From the NCBI GenBank assembly GCA_035606665.1, contig DATNEY010000008.1, positions 1 to 64,000 on the forward strand: a stretch of DNA of 64,000 bases. Reading direction: 5' to 3'. The notes below the pieces were generated by a model, which did no database searches, was not told the DNA's origin, and was given only the letters and a program-made list of their open reading frames with translations. The DNA comes from DASUGC01 sp035606665. GTDB taxonomy: Bacteria > Acidobacteriota > Vicinamibacteria > Vicinamibacterales > SCN-69-37. The translations under genes and the position numbers were made by a program. Below, piece by piece: positions 27,767-34,983 of this stretch. How positions within the stretch are numbered: the stretch's first letter is position 1; each line of letters begins with the position of its first letter.

Positions 27767-28597
27767 GTGATTGACTTGCACCTCCATACGACGGCCTCCG
27801 ACGGCCGTTCAACGCCTGAAGAACTCGTGCGCCGCGCCGCCGGAGCCGGCATCACGACCCTGGCCGTAACCGACCATGACACGACGGCGGGCGTGGCCCC
27901 GGCACGCGCGGCCGCGGCGGCGTCCGGCATCACGGTCGTCACTGGAATCGAGATCACGTCCGTGCATCGTGGCAGGGACGTGCACATGCTCGGTTACTTC
28001 ATCGACGAGTCAGACGAAGACCTCGGCCGTTTCCTTGTCGCGCAACGCGCCGATCGCAGACGCCGGATCGAAGAGATGCTCGACCGTCTCGCGGGTCTTG
28101 GGGTCGTACTCGACCGCGCCGGACTGATGAGCCAGGCCGAAGGGAAGGGCAAGGCGATTGGCCGGCCCGTGATCGCGCGCGCGCTCGTGGCCGGCGGCCA
28201 CGCGAAGGACGTGTCCGATGCGTTCGATCGGTTCCTCTCGCCGGATCGGCCCGCATTCGTCGCGCGGCATGGCGCGTCGCCCGCCGAAGTGGTGGCCATC
28301 ATCAGGAAGGCCGGTGGCGTGTCGTCCCTCGCGCATCCGCTGAAGTACGGACTGGACGACCTGATTCCCAGCCTCGCCGCGGACGGCCTCGATGCCATCG
28401 AAGCCTTTCATCCCGACCACGACGAGCCGGCCCGCGCGCGCTATCAACAAATGGCGAGCGCCCACGGGCTGCTCGTAAGCGGCGGCTCCGACGATCATGG
28501 CCCCGGCGCCGATCGGCCCGACACGCTCGGCACCGTCACATGCCCCGCGCCGGCGTTCGTCGCACTCGCCGAGCGAGCTGCCTTCCGCCACACCTGA
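27767..28597 (+). CDS. PHP-domain phosphoesterase
   Basis: The 276-residue protein belongs to the PHP family of metal-dependent phosphoesterases, including 3',5'-nucleoside-bisphosphate phosphatase/RNase AM. The metal ligands are in DLHLHTTASDG at the N-terminus, VTDHDT, TGIEI and GGSDDHG near the C-terminus. The start is a GTG directly after the dispersed repeat. The ABC-like gene begins 3 bases after its stop. The substrate is assigned only by family. Confidence 0.86.
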   Translation: MIDLHLHTTASDGRSTPEELVRRAAGAGITTLAVTDHDTTAGVAPARAAAAASGITVVTGIEITSVHRGRDVHMLGYFIDESDEDLGRFLVAQRADRRRRIEEMLDRLAGLGVVLDRAGLMSQAEGKGKAIGRPVIARALVAGGHAKDVSDAFDRFLSPDRPAFVARHGASPAEVVAIIRKAGGVSSLAHPLKYGLDDLIPSLAADGLDAIEAFHPDHDEPARARYQQMASAHGLLVSGGSDDHGPGADRPDTLGTVTCPAPAFVALAERAAFRHT

Positions 28598-28600
28598 GCC

Positions 28601-29311
28601 GTGTCCACGCTCATCGAGCTTCACGGCATCGTCAAGGCATATCCGGCGTTGCGGCCGCTTCGAGTCCATGCACTTACGGCCGGCTCTTCGGACCGGCTGG
28701 CGTTGCGCGGTTTCGATGAAAGCGCCGCGGAAATGTTCATCCATCTCGTCACGGGCGCCGCGGTGCCGGACGAGGGGACGGTCCGTGTCGCCGGCCGGCT
28801 GACGACGGAGATTACGACCGACACCGAATGGCTCACGTCGCTCGATCGGTTCGGGATCGTGACGCATCGAGCCGTCCTCATCGACAAGCTCAGCGTCGCC
28901 TCCAACATGGCGCTGCCGCTCACCGTCTCGATCGATCCCATACCGCCGGACATCCGCGCGAAGGTCGATGCCCTGGCCGCCGATGCCGGGTTCGATGTGG
29001 CGACACTCGATCGAGAAGTCGCGTCTCTGTCCGACGAGGATCGGCTGCGGCTCCACCTCGCGCGTGCAGTGGCCAACGGTCCCGACCTCGTCCTTCTCGA
29101 GCATCCGACCGCGCGTCTCGGCGGCGGCCGCGAGGCATCGGAACGCTTCGGACGCACGCTCGCTGGTCTCTCGAGTGCGCGAGGGTTCGGCTGGATCGCG
29201 CTGACCGAAGACGAGGCGTTTGCGACGGCGGCCGGCGGCCGCGTGCTGGAGCTCAAGCCCGCGACGGGGGAGTTGGCCGCGCCGAAACGCGGCTGGCGGG
29301 CGTGGTTCTAG
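28601..29311 (+). CDS. Degenerate ABC-ATPase-like protein without Walker A
   Basis: The 236-residue protein aligns by eye with ABC transporter ATPase subunits, but the catalytic motifs are lost. Where GxxGxGKST should be, it reads RGFDESAAEMF. The signature LSGGQ is LSDED followed by RLRLHLARAVANGPDLVLLEHPTA, which keeps the helix and a Walker B-like strand ending in Glu. The H-loop position has ALTEDE. It starts with GTG 3 bases after the PHP gene. A structural or regulatory role is inferred; no permease gene is adjacent. Confidence 0.7.
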   Translation: MSTLIELHGIVKAYPALRPLRVHALTAGSSDRLALRGFDESAAEMFIHLVTGAAVPDEGTVRVAGRLTTEITTDTEWLTSLDRFGIVTHRAVLIDKLSVASNMALPLTVSIDPIPPDIRAKVDALAADAGFDVATLDREVASLSDEDRLRLHLARAVANGPDLVLLEHPTARLGGGREASERFGRTLAGLSSARGFGWIALTEDEAFATAAGGRVLELKPATGELAAPKRGWRAWF

Positions 29312-29360
29312 GAGGCCGGACCTTCAGGTCCGGCGAGCCGGGTCTAAAGACCCGGCCTCC
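29311..29360. terminator. Double-hairpin REP-like terminator
   Basis: Two palindromes, GCCGGACCT/AGGTCCGGC and GCCGGGTCT/AGACCCGGC, sit side by side, and the outer GGAGGCC and GGCCTCC also pair. The element exactly fills the gap between convergent genes, so it should end transcription from both sides. Confidence 0.75.
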
Positions 29361-29950
29361 TACTTCTTCGTAATCACGCCGCACGCGACGCGCGGGCCGC
29401 CGCTCAGACCCGACTTCGCTTCTCCTGTGACGCCCTGATCGGGATTGGCGTGAATGATGATGGCCGAGCCGTCGGCGTCGAACAGGGACAGCGGGCCGTC
29501 GCCAAGCGTCACGCGGTTCGTGACCGTTTTGATCGTCGCCTTGCCGGCCGCGCCCGCGACCAGATTCGGCAAGTCGCCCATGTGAAACGGATGGTTCGTG
29601 TCGGGATCGCCCACGCCGCTCGGACCCGGATCGAAGTGGCCGCCCGCGGTTGTGAATCCCGGCGCCTCGCACTTGCCGACGGCGTGGAGATGCAGGCCGT
29701 GCGCGCCGGCCTTGAGCCCGCTCACGGTGACGGTAATCTCCACGGCCTTCATGCCGGTCATGAACTTCATGTCGTGATCGCCCGAAGTCTGGGCATCGAC
29801 TTCGCGGAACTCAGCCGTGCCCGTAATGCCGTCGCCGGCGAACGTCGCCTGCGCCCGCACACCTTGAGGCGGCGCGGCGGAAAGCGACAGCACCAGTGCT
29901 CCGGAAAACAAGAGGACGACAGCTGCGGACGCGCGACGTGACATGATCAT
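29360..29950 (-). CDS. sodC: Exported Cu/Zn superoxide dismutase
   Basis: The 196-residue protein has a signal peptide (about residues 1-27) and a Cu/Zn SOD domain, removing superoxide in the periplasm. Metal ligands are in GLHLHAVGKC, GGHFDP, HPFHMGDLPN and IIIHANPDQ, and the disulfide cysteines are present (KCEAPGF and VACGVITK). A TAGAAT box and GAGGT lie upstream. An ATG two codons downstream is an alternative start. Confidence 0.93.
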   Translation of the reverse strand: MIMSRRASAAVVLLFSGALVLSLSAAPPQGVRAQATFAGDGITGTAEFREVDAQTSGDHDMKFMTGMKAVEITVTVSGLKAGAHGLHLHAVGKCEAPGFTTAGGHFDPGPSGVGDPDTNHPFHMGDLPNLVAGAAGKATIKTVTNRVTLGDGPLSLFDADGSAIIIHANPDQGVTGEAKSGLSGGPRVACGVITKK

Positions 29951-29982
29951 GGTGACCTCAAGGCGATTCTAGACCATTTGCA

Positions 29983-30678
29983 ATGATCAACCGCCTCGTT
30001 CTCTACGACATCGATGGAACTCTCATCACGACAGGCCGGGCCGGCGTCCGCGGGATGAACGCCGCGTTCGCGCGGCTGCATGGCCGCGACGATGCGCTGG
30101 AGGGGATTAGTTTCGCCGGCAGGACCGATCGCGCCATCGTGACGGATATCTTCCAGGCTATGGGAATCGACGCCGGCGACGAGCAGATCGAGGCGCTGCG
30201 CGACGCGTATCTGGAGCACCTGCGCGAGGAAATCCGCAAGCCGGTGCCGGACAGTGGCGTCCTGCCTGGCGTAGTCGCCTCACTCGAGACATTCGAAACG
30301 AGAACGGACGTGGGAGTGGGACTCCTGACAGGCAACTTTCTCCGCGGCGCCCAGATCAAGCTGGGCCACTTCGGCCTCTGGGACCGGTTTCGGTTCGGTG
30401 CTTTCGGGGATACGCACGCGGACAGGCGGAAGCTCGTGCCGGTCGCGATCGACGAAGCCCGCCGCGCCACGGGGGTGTCCGTTCCGCCGGGATGCGTGGT
30501 CGTCATCGGTGACACGCCGCTCGATGTCGACTGCGCGCACGCGCACGGCGCCGTTGCGGTCGGCGTGGCGACGGGGCCGTTCAGTGCGCACGAACTCGCG
30601 GCGGCGAAGGCCGATCTCGTGCTCGAGTCTCTCGGGGATGTTCGGGCGCTCGTCGATCTGGTGAACGGTCTGGCGTGA
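29983..30678 (+). CDS. HAD-superfamily hydrolase, phosphoglycolate-phosphatase-like
   Basis: The 231-residue protein has the HAD nucleophile motif YDIDGTLITTG, motif II LLTGN, a Lys region near residue 150, and motif IV VIGDTPLDVDCA. The helical cap (about residues 20-90) resembles PGP-like enzymes. It probably dephosphorylates a small metabolite. It is divergent from sodC and convergent with the STAS-like gene. Substrate unknown. Confidence 0.87.
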   Translation: MINRLVLYDIDGTLITTGRAGVRGMNAAFARLHGRDDALEGISFAGRTDRAIVTDIFQAMGIDAGDEQIEALRDAYLEHLREEIRKPVPDSGVLPGVVASLETFETRTDVGVGLLTGNFLRGAQIKLGHFGLWDRFRFGAFGDTHADRRKLVPVAIDEARRATGVSVPPGCVVVIGDTPLDVDCAHAHGAVAVGVATGPFSAHELAAAKADLVLESLGDVRALVDLVNGLA

Positions 30679-30799
30679 CGATCGCAGGCGCCGCCCCTCT
30701 TGTCCACGGAGCACACGAGACACGGAGAACATTCTTGCGTGGTCCGCTCTCCGCAGAATCTCTCCGTGTCCTGTGTTCTCCGTGTGACAAGAGACGCGG
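30679..30799. terminator. Large imperfect palindrome between convergent genes
   Basis: Repeated CACGGAG words on the left and CTCCGTG words on the right, bracketed by CTTGTC and GACAAG, form a long imperfect stem between two convergent genes. A bidirectional terminator is the simplest reading. Confidence 0.55.
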
Positions 30800-31165
30800 T
30801 CACCGAAACGTCGCCAGCCACTGCCTGGCGTCAGGCTCGTCCCGGAACAACTCGATCCGCACGCCAAGCCGCCGGCCCATCGCCTGAAACTGTTCGGCCG
30901 ACTCAGCCAGCCGCGGCGGTGCGATCACGGCGCAGGCGGCGCCCAGCTTCGGTCCGAGCCCTTGCGTAAGGATTCGGGCCCGCCGCTCGACTTCCTGTGG
31001 TCCGTCCGCGTCATCGGCGCGTCTGATGTCGATGAGCACCAGCGACGCTTCCGGTACGCGGTCGTCTCGCACGATTTCGTTGTAGGTAATGGCGCGCTGC
31101 AATTCGGACGGAGTGCCGCGTAGAATCAACGTCAGCACCGAGCCATCGTAGTCGTAGCTCAACAT
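30800..31165 (-). CDS. Small STAS/SpoIIAA-like protein of unknown function
   Basis: The 121-residue protein, taken from the ATG at 31165 (MLSYDYDGSVLTLILRG), alternates strands and helices in a way that resembles STAS-like or SpoIIAA-like domains. No catalytic motif is visible. The frame continues upstream into the divergent secreted-protein gene, which argues for the internal start. Assignment is by pattern only. Confidence 0.6.
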   Translation of the reverse strand: MLSYDYDGSVLTLILRGTPSELQRAITYNEIVRDDRVPEASLVLIDIRRADDADGPQEVERRARILTQGLGPKLGAACAVIAPPRLAESAEQFQAMGRRLGVRIELFRDEPDARQWLATFR

Positions 31166-31202
31166 ACGGATTGTGCGAAGGCGCCTATTATTACCTGAAG
31201 CC

Positions 31203-32654
31203 ATGACAATGCGCCGCGATGCAGTCGTTGTTACTGCCGGTCTGATGCTCGCGAGCTGCCTCGCCGCGTCGGTGCCGGCCGCATCGCAGTCGTCCCCGGC
31301 TTCCGGCTCGGCCTCAATGGCCGGCACGTTCAGTTTTCGAGATCTTGAAGAGGTGGGCGCGTTCCGCCTGCCCGCGGCCGGCGCGGAGTCGACGTTCGCG
31401 AACCCGGGCATCGCCGGCCGGGTCGTGAATGGCGAGCAGCGCATTTTCGTCTACGCGTCAGGGCTGGTGGAACTCCGGCCGCCTGAGACTCTGGCGCCGT
31501 TCAAGCAGTTTTCCCAGGCGCCGCGGGCGACACTCGTCAAGAACTGGGGCAGTGTCTGGGGCGACAAGCGCCGATCGTGGACGCCGAAGGGGGAACTGCT
31601 CGATCCCATTCCCAATCGCGCGCAGGGACAGATGTACTTCGATGACATCCGGAAGTGGCTGCTGTTCACGTACTACGACTCCTACAACGCTCCCGGTACT
31701 CCGCACTGGAACCTGGCGGCAGTTGCGCTCGAGCCTGCTCTGGCGACGTACGGGCCGTGGCGGGTGCGCGTGCGTGCCGGAAACGACTGGGCATACGGAG
31801 CGGAACGCTCCTATTACCTGCAGGACGATCCTCGCGACGGATCGCTTCTGACCGGTTCCACGATCATTTCCAACAACAAGCCCTATCCGTGGGGGCCCAG
31901 CCTTGCGCGGCTCCCGGTGTGGCCGACGCCCGAAACTCCTGCGGGGTATCGCGCGCGCGATCTCGAGGCGGACAAGGTCTACGTCGACCACCCGATCAGC
32001 GGTTTCCGCAACGGCGTGCCGCAGGGGATCTGGACGACCTTCAAGCGCCGCTTCAACATCGTCCCATTCGAGGAGTCGGAAGGCGCGGAAACGGCCGATC
32101 CGGCGAAGAACGGCGGCGTGAGCTCATGGCAGCAGCGCGATCGCATCGGTGGCTTCGCGGCGATTTCGAATGGGCAGAAGGACGCGGTGTTCTTCTTCGC
32201 GGAACTCACTGGCACGTCCGGCGTGCCCGTGTCGGATCCCTCCAACTGCAAACACGGCCACACCTGGTACAACAATCCTGGTGCCGGCCGAAAGGACTCA
32301 CACGGCTGCACCGACCCACTTGGGAACACGGGACCGACCTACACCGATCGTCTGCTGGCGGTCTATACGTACCGGCGCGCGGATCTCGACGCGGTCGCGG
32401 CAGGAAAGGTCGCGCCCTATCGTGTTGATCCCGTGGAGTTTGTCGATCTCACCGCCCGCGGTGTGGCGCTGACGCCGAGCGGGATGTCCGACCCCGGCAA
32501 TTTTTCCTGCTGCTACATCAACCGCCAGACGAGGATGGTGTACGGCATGTCGAATCGCGCCGAAGGTACGGCGGACAACATTTCGGATAAGCGCAGCGTC
32601 GTTTGGGTGTGGCGCTATCCGGCGGCTCCGCAGGCGACGGCCCTCGGCCGGTAG
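31203..32654 (+). CDS. Secreted protein of unknown function
   Basis: The 483-residue protein starts with a signal peptide (about residues 1-27, ending PAASQS). The mature part has many aromatic residues and likely beta structure (for example VKNWGSVWGDKRRSWTPKG and WLLFTYYDSYNAPGTPHWNLAAV). A Cys-containing stretch, NCKHGHTWYNNPG with SHGCTDP and FSCCYINRQT, could hold disulfides. I do not recognise the family. TATTAT lies 11 bases before the ATG. It runs divergently from the STAS-like gene. Confidence 0.78.
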   Translation: MTMRRDAVVVTAGLMLASCLAASVPAASQSSPASGSASMAGTFSFRDLEEVGAFRLPAAGAESTFANPGIAGRVVNGEQRIFVYASGLVELRPPETLAPFKQFSQAPRATLVKNWGSVWGDKRRSWTPKGELLDPIPNRAQGQMYFDDIRKWLLFTYYDSYNAPGTPHWNLAAVALEPALATYGPWRVRVRAGNDWAYGAERSYYLQDDPRDGSLLTGSTIISNNKPYPWGPSLARLPVWPTPETPAGYRARDLEADKVYVDHPISGFRNGVPQGIWTTFKRRFNIVPFEESEGAETADPAKNGGVSSWQQRDRIGGFAAISNGQKDAVFFFAELTGTSGVPVSDPSNCKHGHTWYNNPGAGRKDSHGCTDPLGNTGPTYTDRLLAVYTYRRADLDAVAAGKVAPYRVDPVEFVDLTARGVALTPSGMSDPGNFSCCYINRQTRMVYGMSNRAEGTADNISDKRSVVWVWRYPAAPQATALGR

Positions 32655-32674
32655 GCCGGGCCGCCAGGCCCGGC
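32655..32674. terminator. Hairpin after the secreted-protein gene
   Basis: An 8-bp perfect stem, GCCGGGCC against GGCCCGGC with a 4-base loop, immediately follows the stop codon. It resembles one half of the REP-like doublets at 21.7 and 29.3 kb. Confidence 0.55.
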
Positions 32675-32677
32675 ATC

Positions 32678-32890
32678 TCACGTTCTGGTCATCACGGCGA
32701 CGAGCGCCAGCAGCACCGCCGTCACTGCGCTCAGGAATATCAGCGCGATCACGATGTTCCGCATCGCTGACGCCGCAGTCATCCTGGTCATGACGACGGA
32801 CAGCAGGATCATCGCGACGACCGCGATGACGGCGCAGAGGACCATGGCCTTCCAGCCGGAGAGCAGGACGAACCAGAGCGTCCAGGTCAC
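32678..32890 (-). CDS. Small membrane protein
   Basis: The 70-residue ORF from a GTG encodes two hydrophobic segments (about residues 5-31 and 42-66) separated by a short charged loop. It has no recognised family. It lies between a secreted-protein gene and tRNA-Sec, on the same strand as the tRNA. The call rests only on its hydrophobic layout and tight fit. Confidence 0.4.
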   Translation of the reverse strand: MTWTLWFVLLSGWKAMVLCAVIAVVAMILLSVVMTRMTAASAMRNIVIALIFLSAVTAVLLALVAVMTRT

Positions 32891-32924
32891 GGGACTGTGG
32901 GTGGATCAGGGTAGTGCTCTGGAG

Positions 32925-33022
32925 TGGCGGAAGCCCGAGGGAGTCGAACCCTCCCTTCCCGCGTTGGCGGGAAGCGACCGGTTTTGAAGACCGGGAGGGC
33001 CACCGGACCCCGGTGGCTTCCG
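32925..33022 (-). tRNA. selC: Selenocysteine tRNA, anticodon TCA
   Basis: The 98-base gene including an encoded CCA folds as tRNA-Sec. The anticodon arm is CCGGT-CTTCAAA-ACCGG with anticodon TCA at 32987-32985. A long extra arm has an 8-bp stem (CTTCCCGC with GCGGGAAG). The T arm is GAGGG-TTCGACT-CCCTC. The acceptor begins GGAAGCC and ends GGCTTCC plus G and CCA. The D stem is extended. It shows that the organism can insert selenocysteine; no selA, selB or selenoprotein gene was found in the window. Confidence 0.95.
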
Positions 33023-33036
33023 TTTGGTCGCAGGTC

Positions 33037-33240
33037 TTACTCGAGGAGCCGGACTTCCGCGGCGCGCGGACCTTTCGGAGAGTCCTCGGTCGTGAACTCG
33101 ACACGCTGGCCCTCACGGAGCAGTTCGAAGACCGTCTGGCGGACCGAGGACCGATGGAAGAAGTGCTCGACGCCGCTCTCGTCTCGAATGAACCCGAAAC
33201 CCTTGTCGATCAGCAATCGTGCAATCGTGCCGTTGGGCAT
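33037..33240 (-). CDS. csp: Cold-shock domain protein
   Basis: The 67-residue protein is a single cold-shock domain that binds single-stranded nucleic acids. RNP1 is KGFGFIR, and RNP2-like EHFFHRSSV follows. AAAGGA precedes the ATG. The casposon-like element is inserted about 110 bases upstream of its start, which may affect its promoter region. Confidence 0.93.
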   Translation of the reverse strand: MPNGTIARLLIDKGFGFIRDESGVEHFFHRSSVRQTVFELLREGQRVEFTTEDSPKGPRAAEVRLLE

Positions 33241-33335
33241 GACTGAATCCTTTTCGCCGTTCCGGAGGACTCCGCCTCTCGGAATGTCCGTTTGTTGGTA
33301 GTCAAAAGTCAGTCTAGGCGCTGGCCTTTTGGCAA

Positions 33336-33349
33336 GTCAAGGAAGGGAA
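33336..33349 (+). repeat. 14-bp target-site duplication, left copy
   Basis: GTCAAGGAAGGGAA directly abuts the left terminal inverted repeat and is repeated exactly at 43431-43444 beyond the right one. A 14-bp duplication fits the 14-15 bp known for casposons. Confidence 0.85.
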
Positions 33350-33384
33350 GGGGTAAGCGATTGCAACGGGAAAAGTGCTACACC
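33350..33384 (+). repeat. Left terminal inverted repeat of the casposon-like element
   Basis: This 35-bp sequence begins GGGGTAAGCG and ends AGTGCTACACC. Its exact reverse complement lies at 43396-43430. All 35 positions match by direct comparison. Confidence 0.93.
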
Positions 33385-33408
33385 TGAATCGCCGGGAGTC
33401 GAGTTGTC

Positions 33409-34212
33409 TCAGATGGGACTTATCGGCTCAAGTCCGAGGTCAGCAGCGGCCCTATTCAGATACGAGACCATCCAGACGACCTTCGATCTCGTCCTCAGGG
33501 GCATGTCCTTCCGCGCGCTGAGCTGCAAGAGCACTTCCCGAACGGGCTCGAAAAGACGAGCTCCGCCCAGCGTCGCTCCGACAGGTAGGCAAAGTCGGTA
33601 GAACGGTGCGGGAAGAGTCTTGTGTAGGTAATGCAGGAAAAAGAGGCCGTCACTATCGACTCTCAGAAAGTTACCGAAATCAGGTGCTTGTTCGATGAGT
33701 TCATAAGCACGCGCAACCACGCTTTCAGACAACACGACGCGTGGGTAATGTGCGACCGATCGCTCCAGTTCTGCGGCCTCGACAAGACCCGGACCAAAGA
33801 CCATTCGCTTATCGTGAGCCAACTTCCCGTAGGCGATACCCCCTCGCGTCAGGAATCCTAGCTCCAGCAGTCGTAGGCAAATCCCAGCGGTTCCGATCAG
33901 CAGAATCCCAAGACCGTAGGGTTGGTCGTGCCCAGAAATGACAATGTTGTCGGAAAACACCGAGGCTTGAATAGCGTTGTGCGGCGCTTCATTCTCCGGG
34001 CCGGTTGAATGTGTGGCCAACGCAGCCAGCGCCTTCTGTATCTTTTCAATCAGTTCCGGCTGTTCGTCGGCTCGCCCCACAAAATCAGAAAAGCCGAGAA
34101 TGTCGACGAACGCAACGAACCGTTTCGGTCCATAACGGCCGTGATCAGCGTCTCGATCGGCTCGGCTTGCATCGCCAGCATCGTTCGGCATTTGACCGGA
34201 GTCGTCAGCCAT
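33409..34212 (-). CDS. Class III nucleotide-cyclase-like protein
   Basis: The 267-residue protein has a palm-type cyclase-like pattern. A first Asp is in FVAFVDILGFSDF (D37), and a second in SVFSDNIVIS (D88), the spacing and context of the two metal-binding aspartates of class III cyclases. LTRGGIAYGKL and VFGPGLVEAAELE continue the fold. It might make a cyclic nucleotide signal or be an inactive relative. It starts 3 bases after the Shedu-like stop, so the two are co-transcribed inside the casposon. The specific Pycsar assignment is not supported because no known Pycsar effector is adjacent. Confidence 0.62.
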   Translation of the reverse strand: MADDSGQMPNDAGDASRADRDADHGRYGPKRFVAFVDILGFSDFVGRADEQPELIEKIQKALAALATHSTGPENEAPHNAIQASVFSDNIVISGHDQPYGLGILLIGTAGICLRLLELGFLTRGGIAYGKLAHDKRMVFGPGLVEAAELERSVAHYPRVVLSESVVARAYELIEQAPDFGNFLRVDSDGLFFLHYLHKTLPAPFYRLCLPVGATLGGARLFEPVREVLLQLSARKDMPLRTRSKVVWMVSYLNRAAADLGLEPISPI

Positions 34213-34215
34213 CGC

Positions 34216-34950
34216 TCACTCACTTCCCCAATTCGTTAAAGGTCGCCTGTAAGCGCGTCTCGCGATCTGGTCATACGTCACGGTCTGATACGGATTCGCC
34301 TTCGAATTAAGGAACGTAAGTCGTTCTCGCTCGGCTTTGGACAACAATGCCCAGCGACCGCACGCAATCACATATGAAAATGACGGCGCAGTGTCACCTC
34401 CGAACGCTCGCCACCACTGTTCAAGCCGGTCGGGAGGCATCGTGCGAAAACTCCCGTTGGACGATCTGTCTGGCCATTCCGGCAGGTCTCGTGCCGCTGC
34501 AACGAGGTCTGAAACGAAGGTCTTTTGATTGGGTTCAATCCACTGCCGCCACTCGGTAACCTGACCGATCGCCGTTTGATATGACTTGGCTGGAGTTTGC
34601 TGTTGCGTAAATAAGGCTGTCGAGGCGCGTTCGATCTCAACCAATCCCACACAGGACGCGCCCTGATCCGCCATCAGGACGCCGAAGTCTGCAACAAAGC
34701 GGGTGCCGATTGCGGGCTTGTTGAAGAAAGCCAATGTTCTGCTGTCGGCGAACCCAAACAGCCCCAGAACAAATCCGGGATTTGCAACGAGAAATTCGTG
34801 CAGGTCATTCTCTGAAGCATCGCGGCCTAGGACATCGGCCAAGCCAGACAGCTGCTCTATGACTGGCGCCATCTCAAGTTCATGAACAGGGGTGTCCGCT
34901 GAGTATTCTGGGAAGAATATTTCTCGCAATACTTGGTCACGATCAGCCAT
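34216..34950 (-). CDS. sduA: Shedu-like (DUF4263) nuclease
   Basis: The 244-residue protein matches the Shedu antiviral nuclease core. After an N-terminal helical region (ENDLHEFLVANPGFVLG), the nuclease segment reads RFVADFGVL...GLVEIERASTALF, then a helix AIGQVTEWRQWI. D88 and E105 fit a PD-(D/E)XK-type site; the usual Lys after VEI is replaced by Glu-Arg. Shedu is known as a stand-alone phage-defence nuclease. A TATAGT box (34988-34983) lies upstream, and the cyclase-like gene follows. Activity is uncertain because of the altered motif. Confidence 0.75.
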   Translation of the reverse strand: MADRDQVLREIFFPEYSADTPVHELEMAPVIEQLSGLADVLGRDASENDLHEFLVANPGFVLGLFGFADSRTLAFFNKPAIGTRFVADFGVLMADQGASCVGLVEIERASTALFTQQQTPAKSYQTAIGQVTEWRQWIEPNQKTFVSDLVAAARDLPEWPDRSSNGSFRTMPPDRLEQWWRAFGGDTAPSFSYVIACGRWALLSKAERERLTFLNSKANPYQTVTYDQIARRAYRRPLTNWGSE

Positions 34951-34983
34951 AGGTGTCGCTCAGAGGGGCCTAAACCATCGATA

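Noticed and set aside
28010..29104. 364-codon minus-strand frame across the PHP and ABC-like genes
   Set aside because: Antisense to two well-supported genes, with shadow-type Arg/Gly/His-rich composition.
33409..34212. Pycsar system assignment of the cyclase-like gene
   Set aside because: The two Asp motifs fit a cyclase-like fold, but no recognised Pycsar effector lies next to it, so only the general family is claimed.
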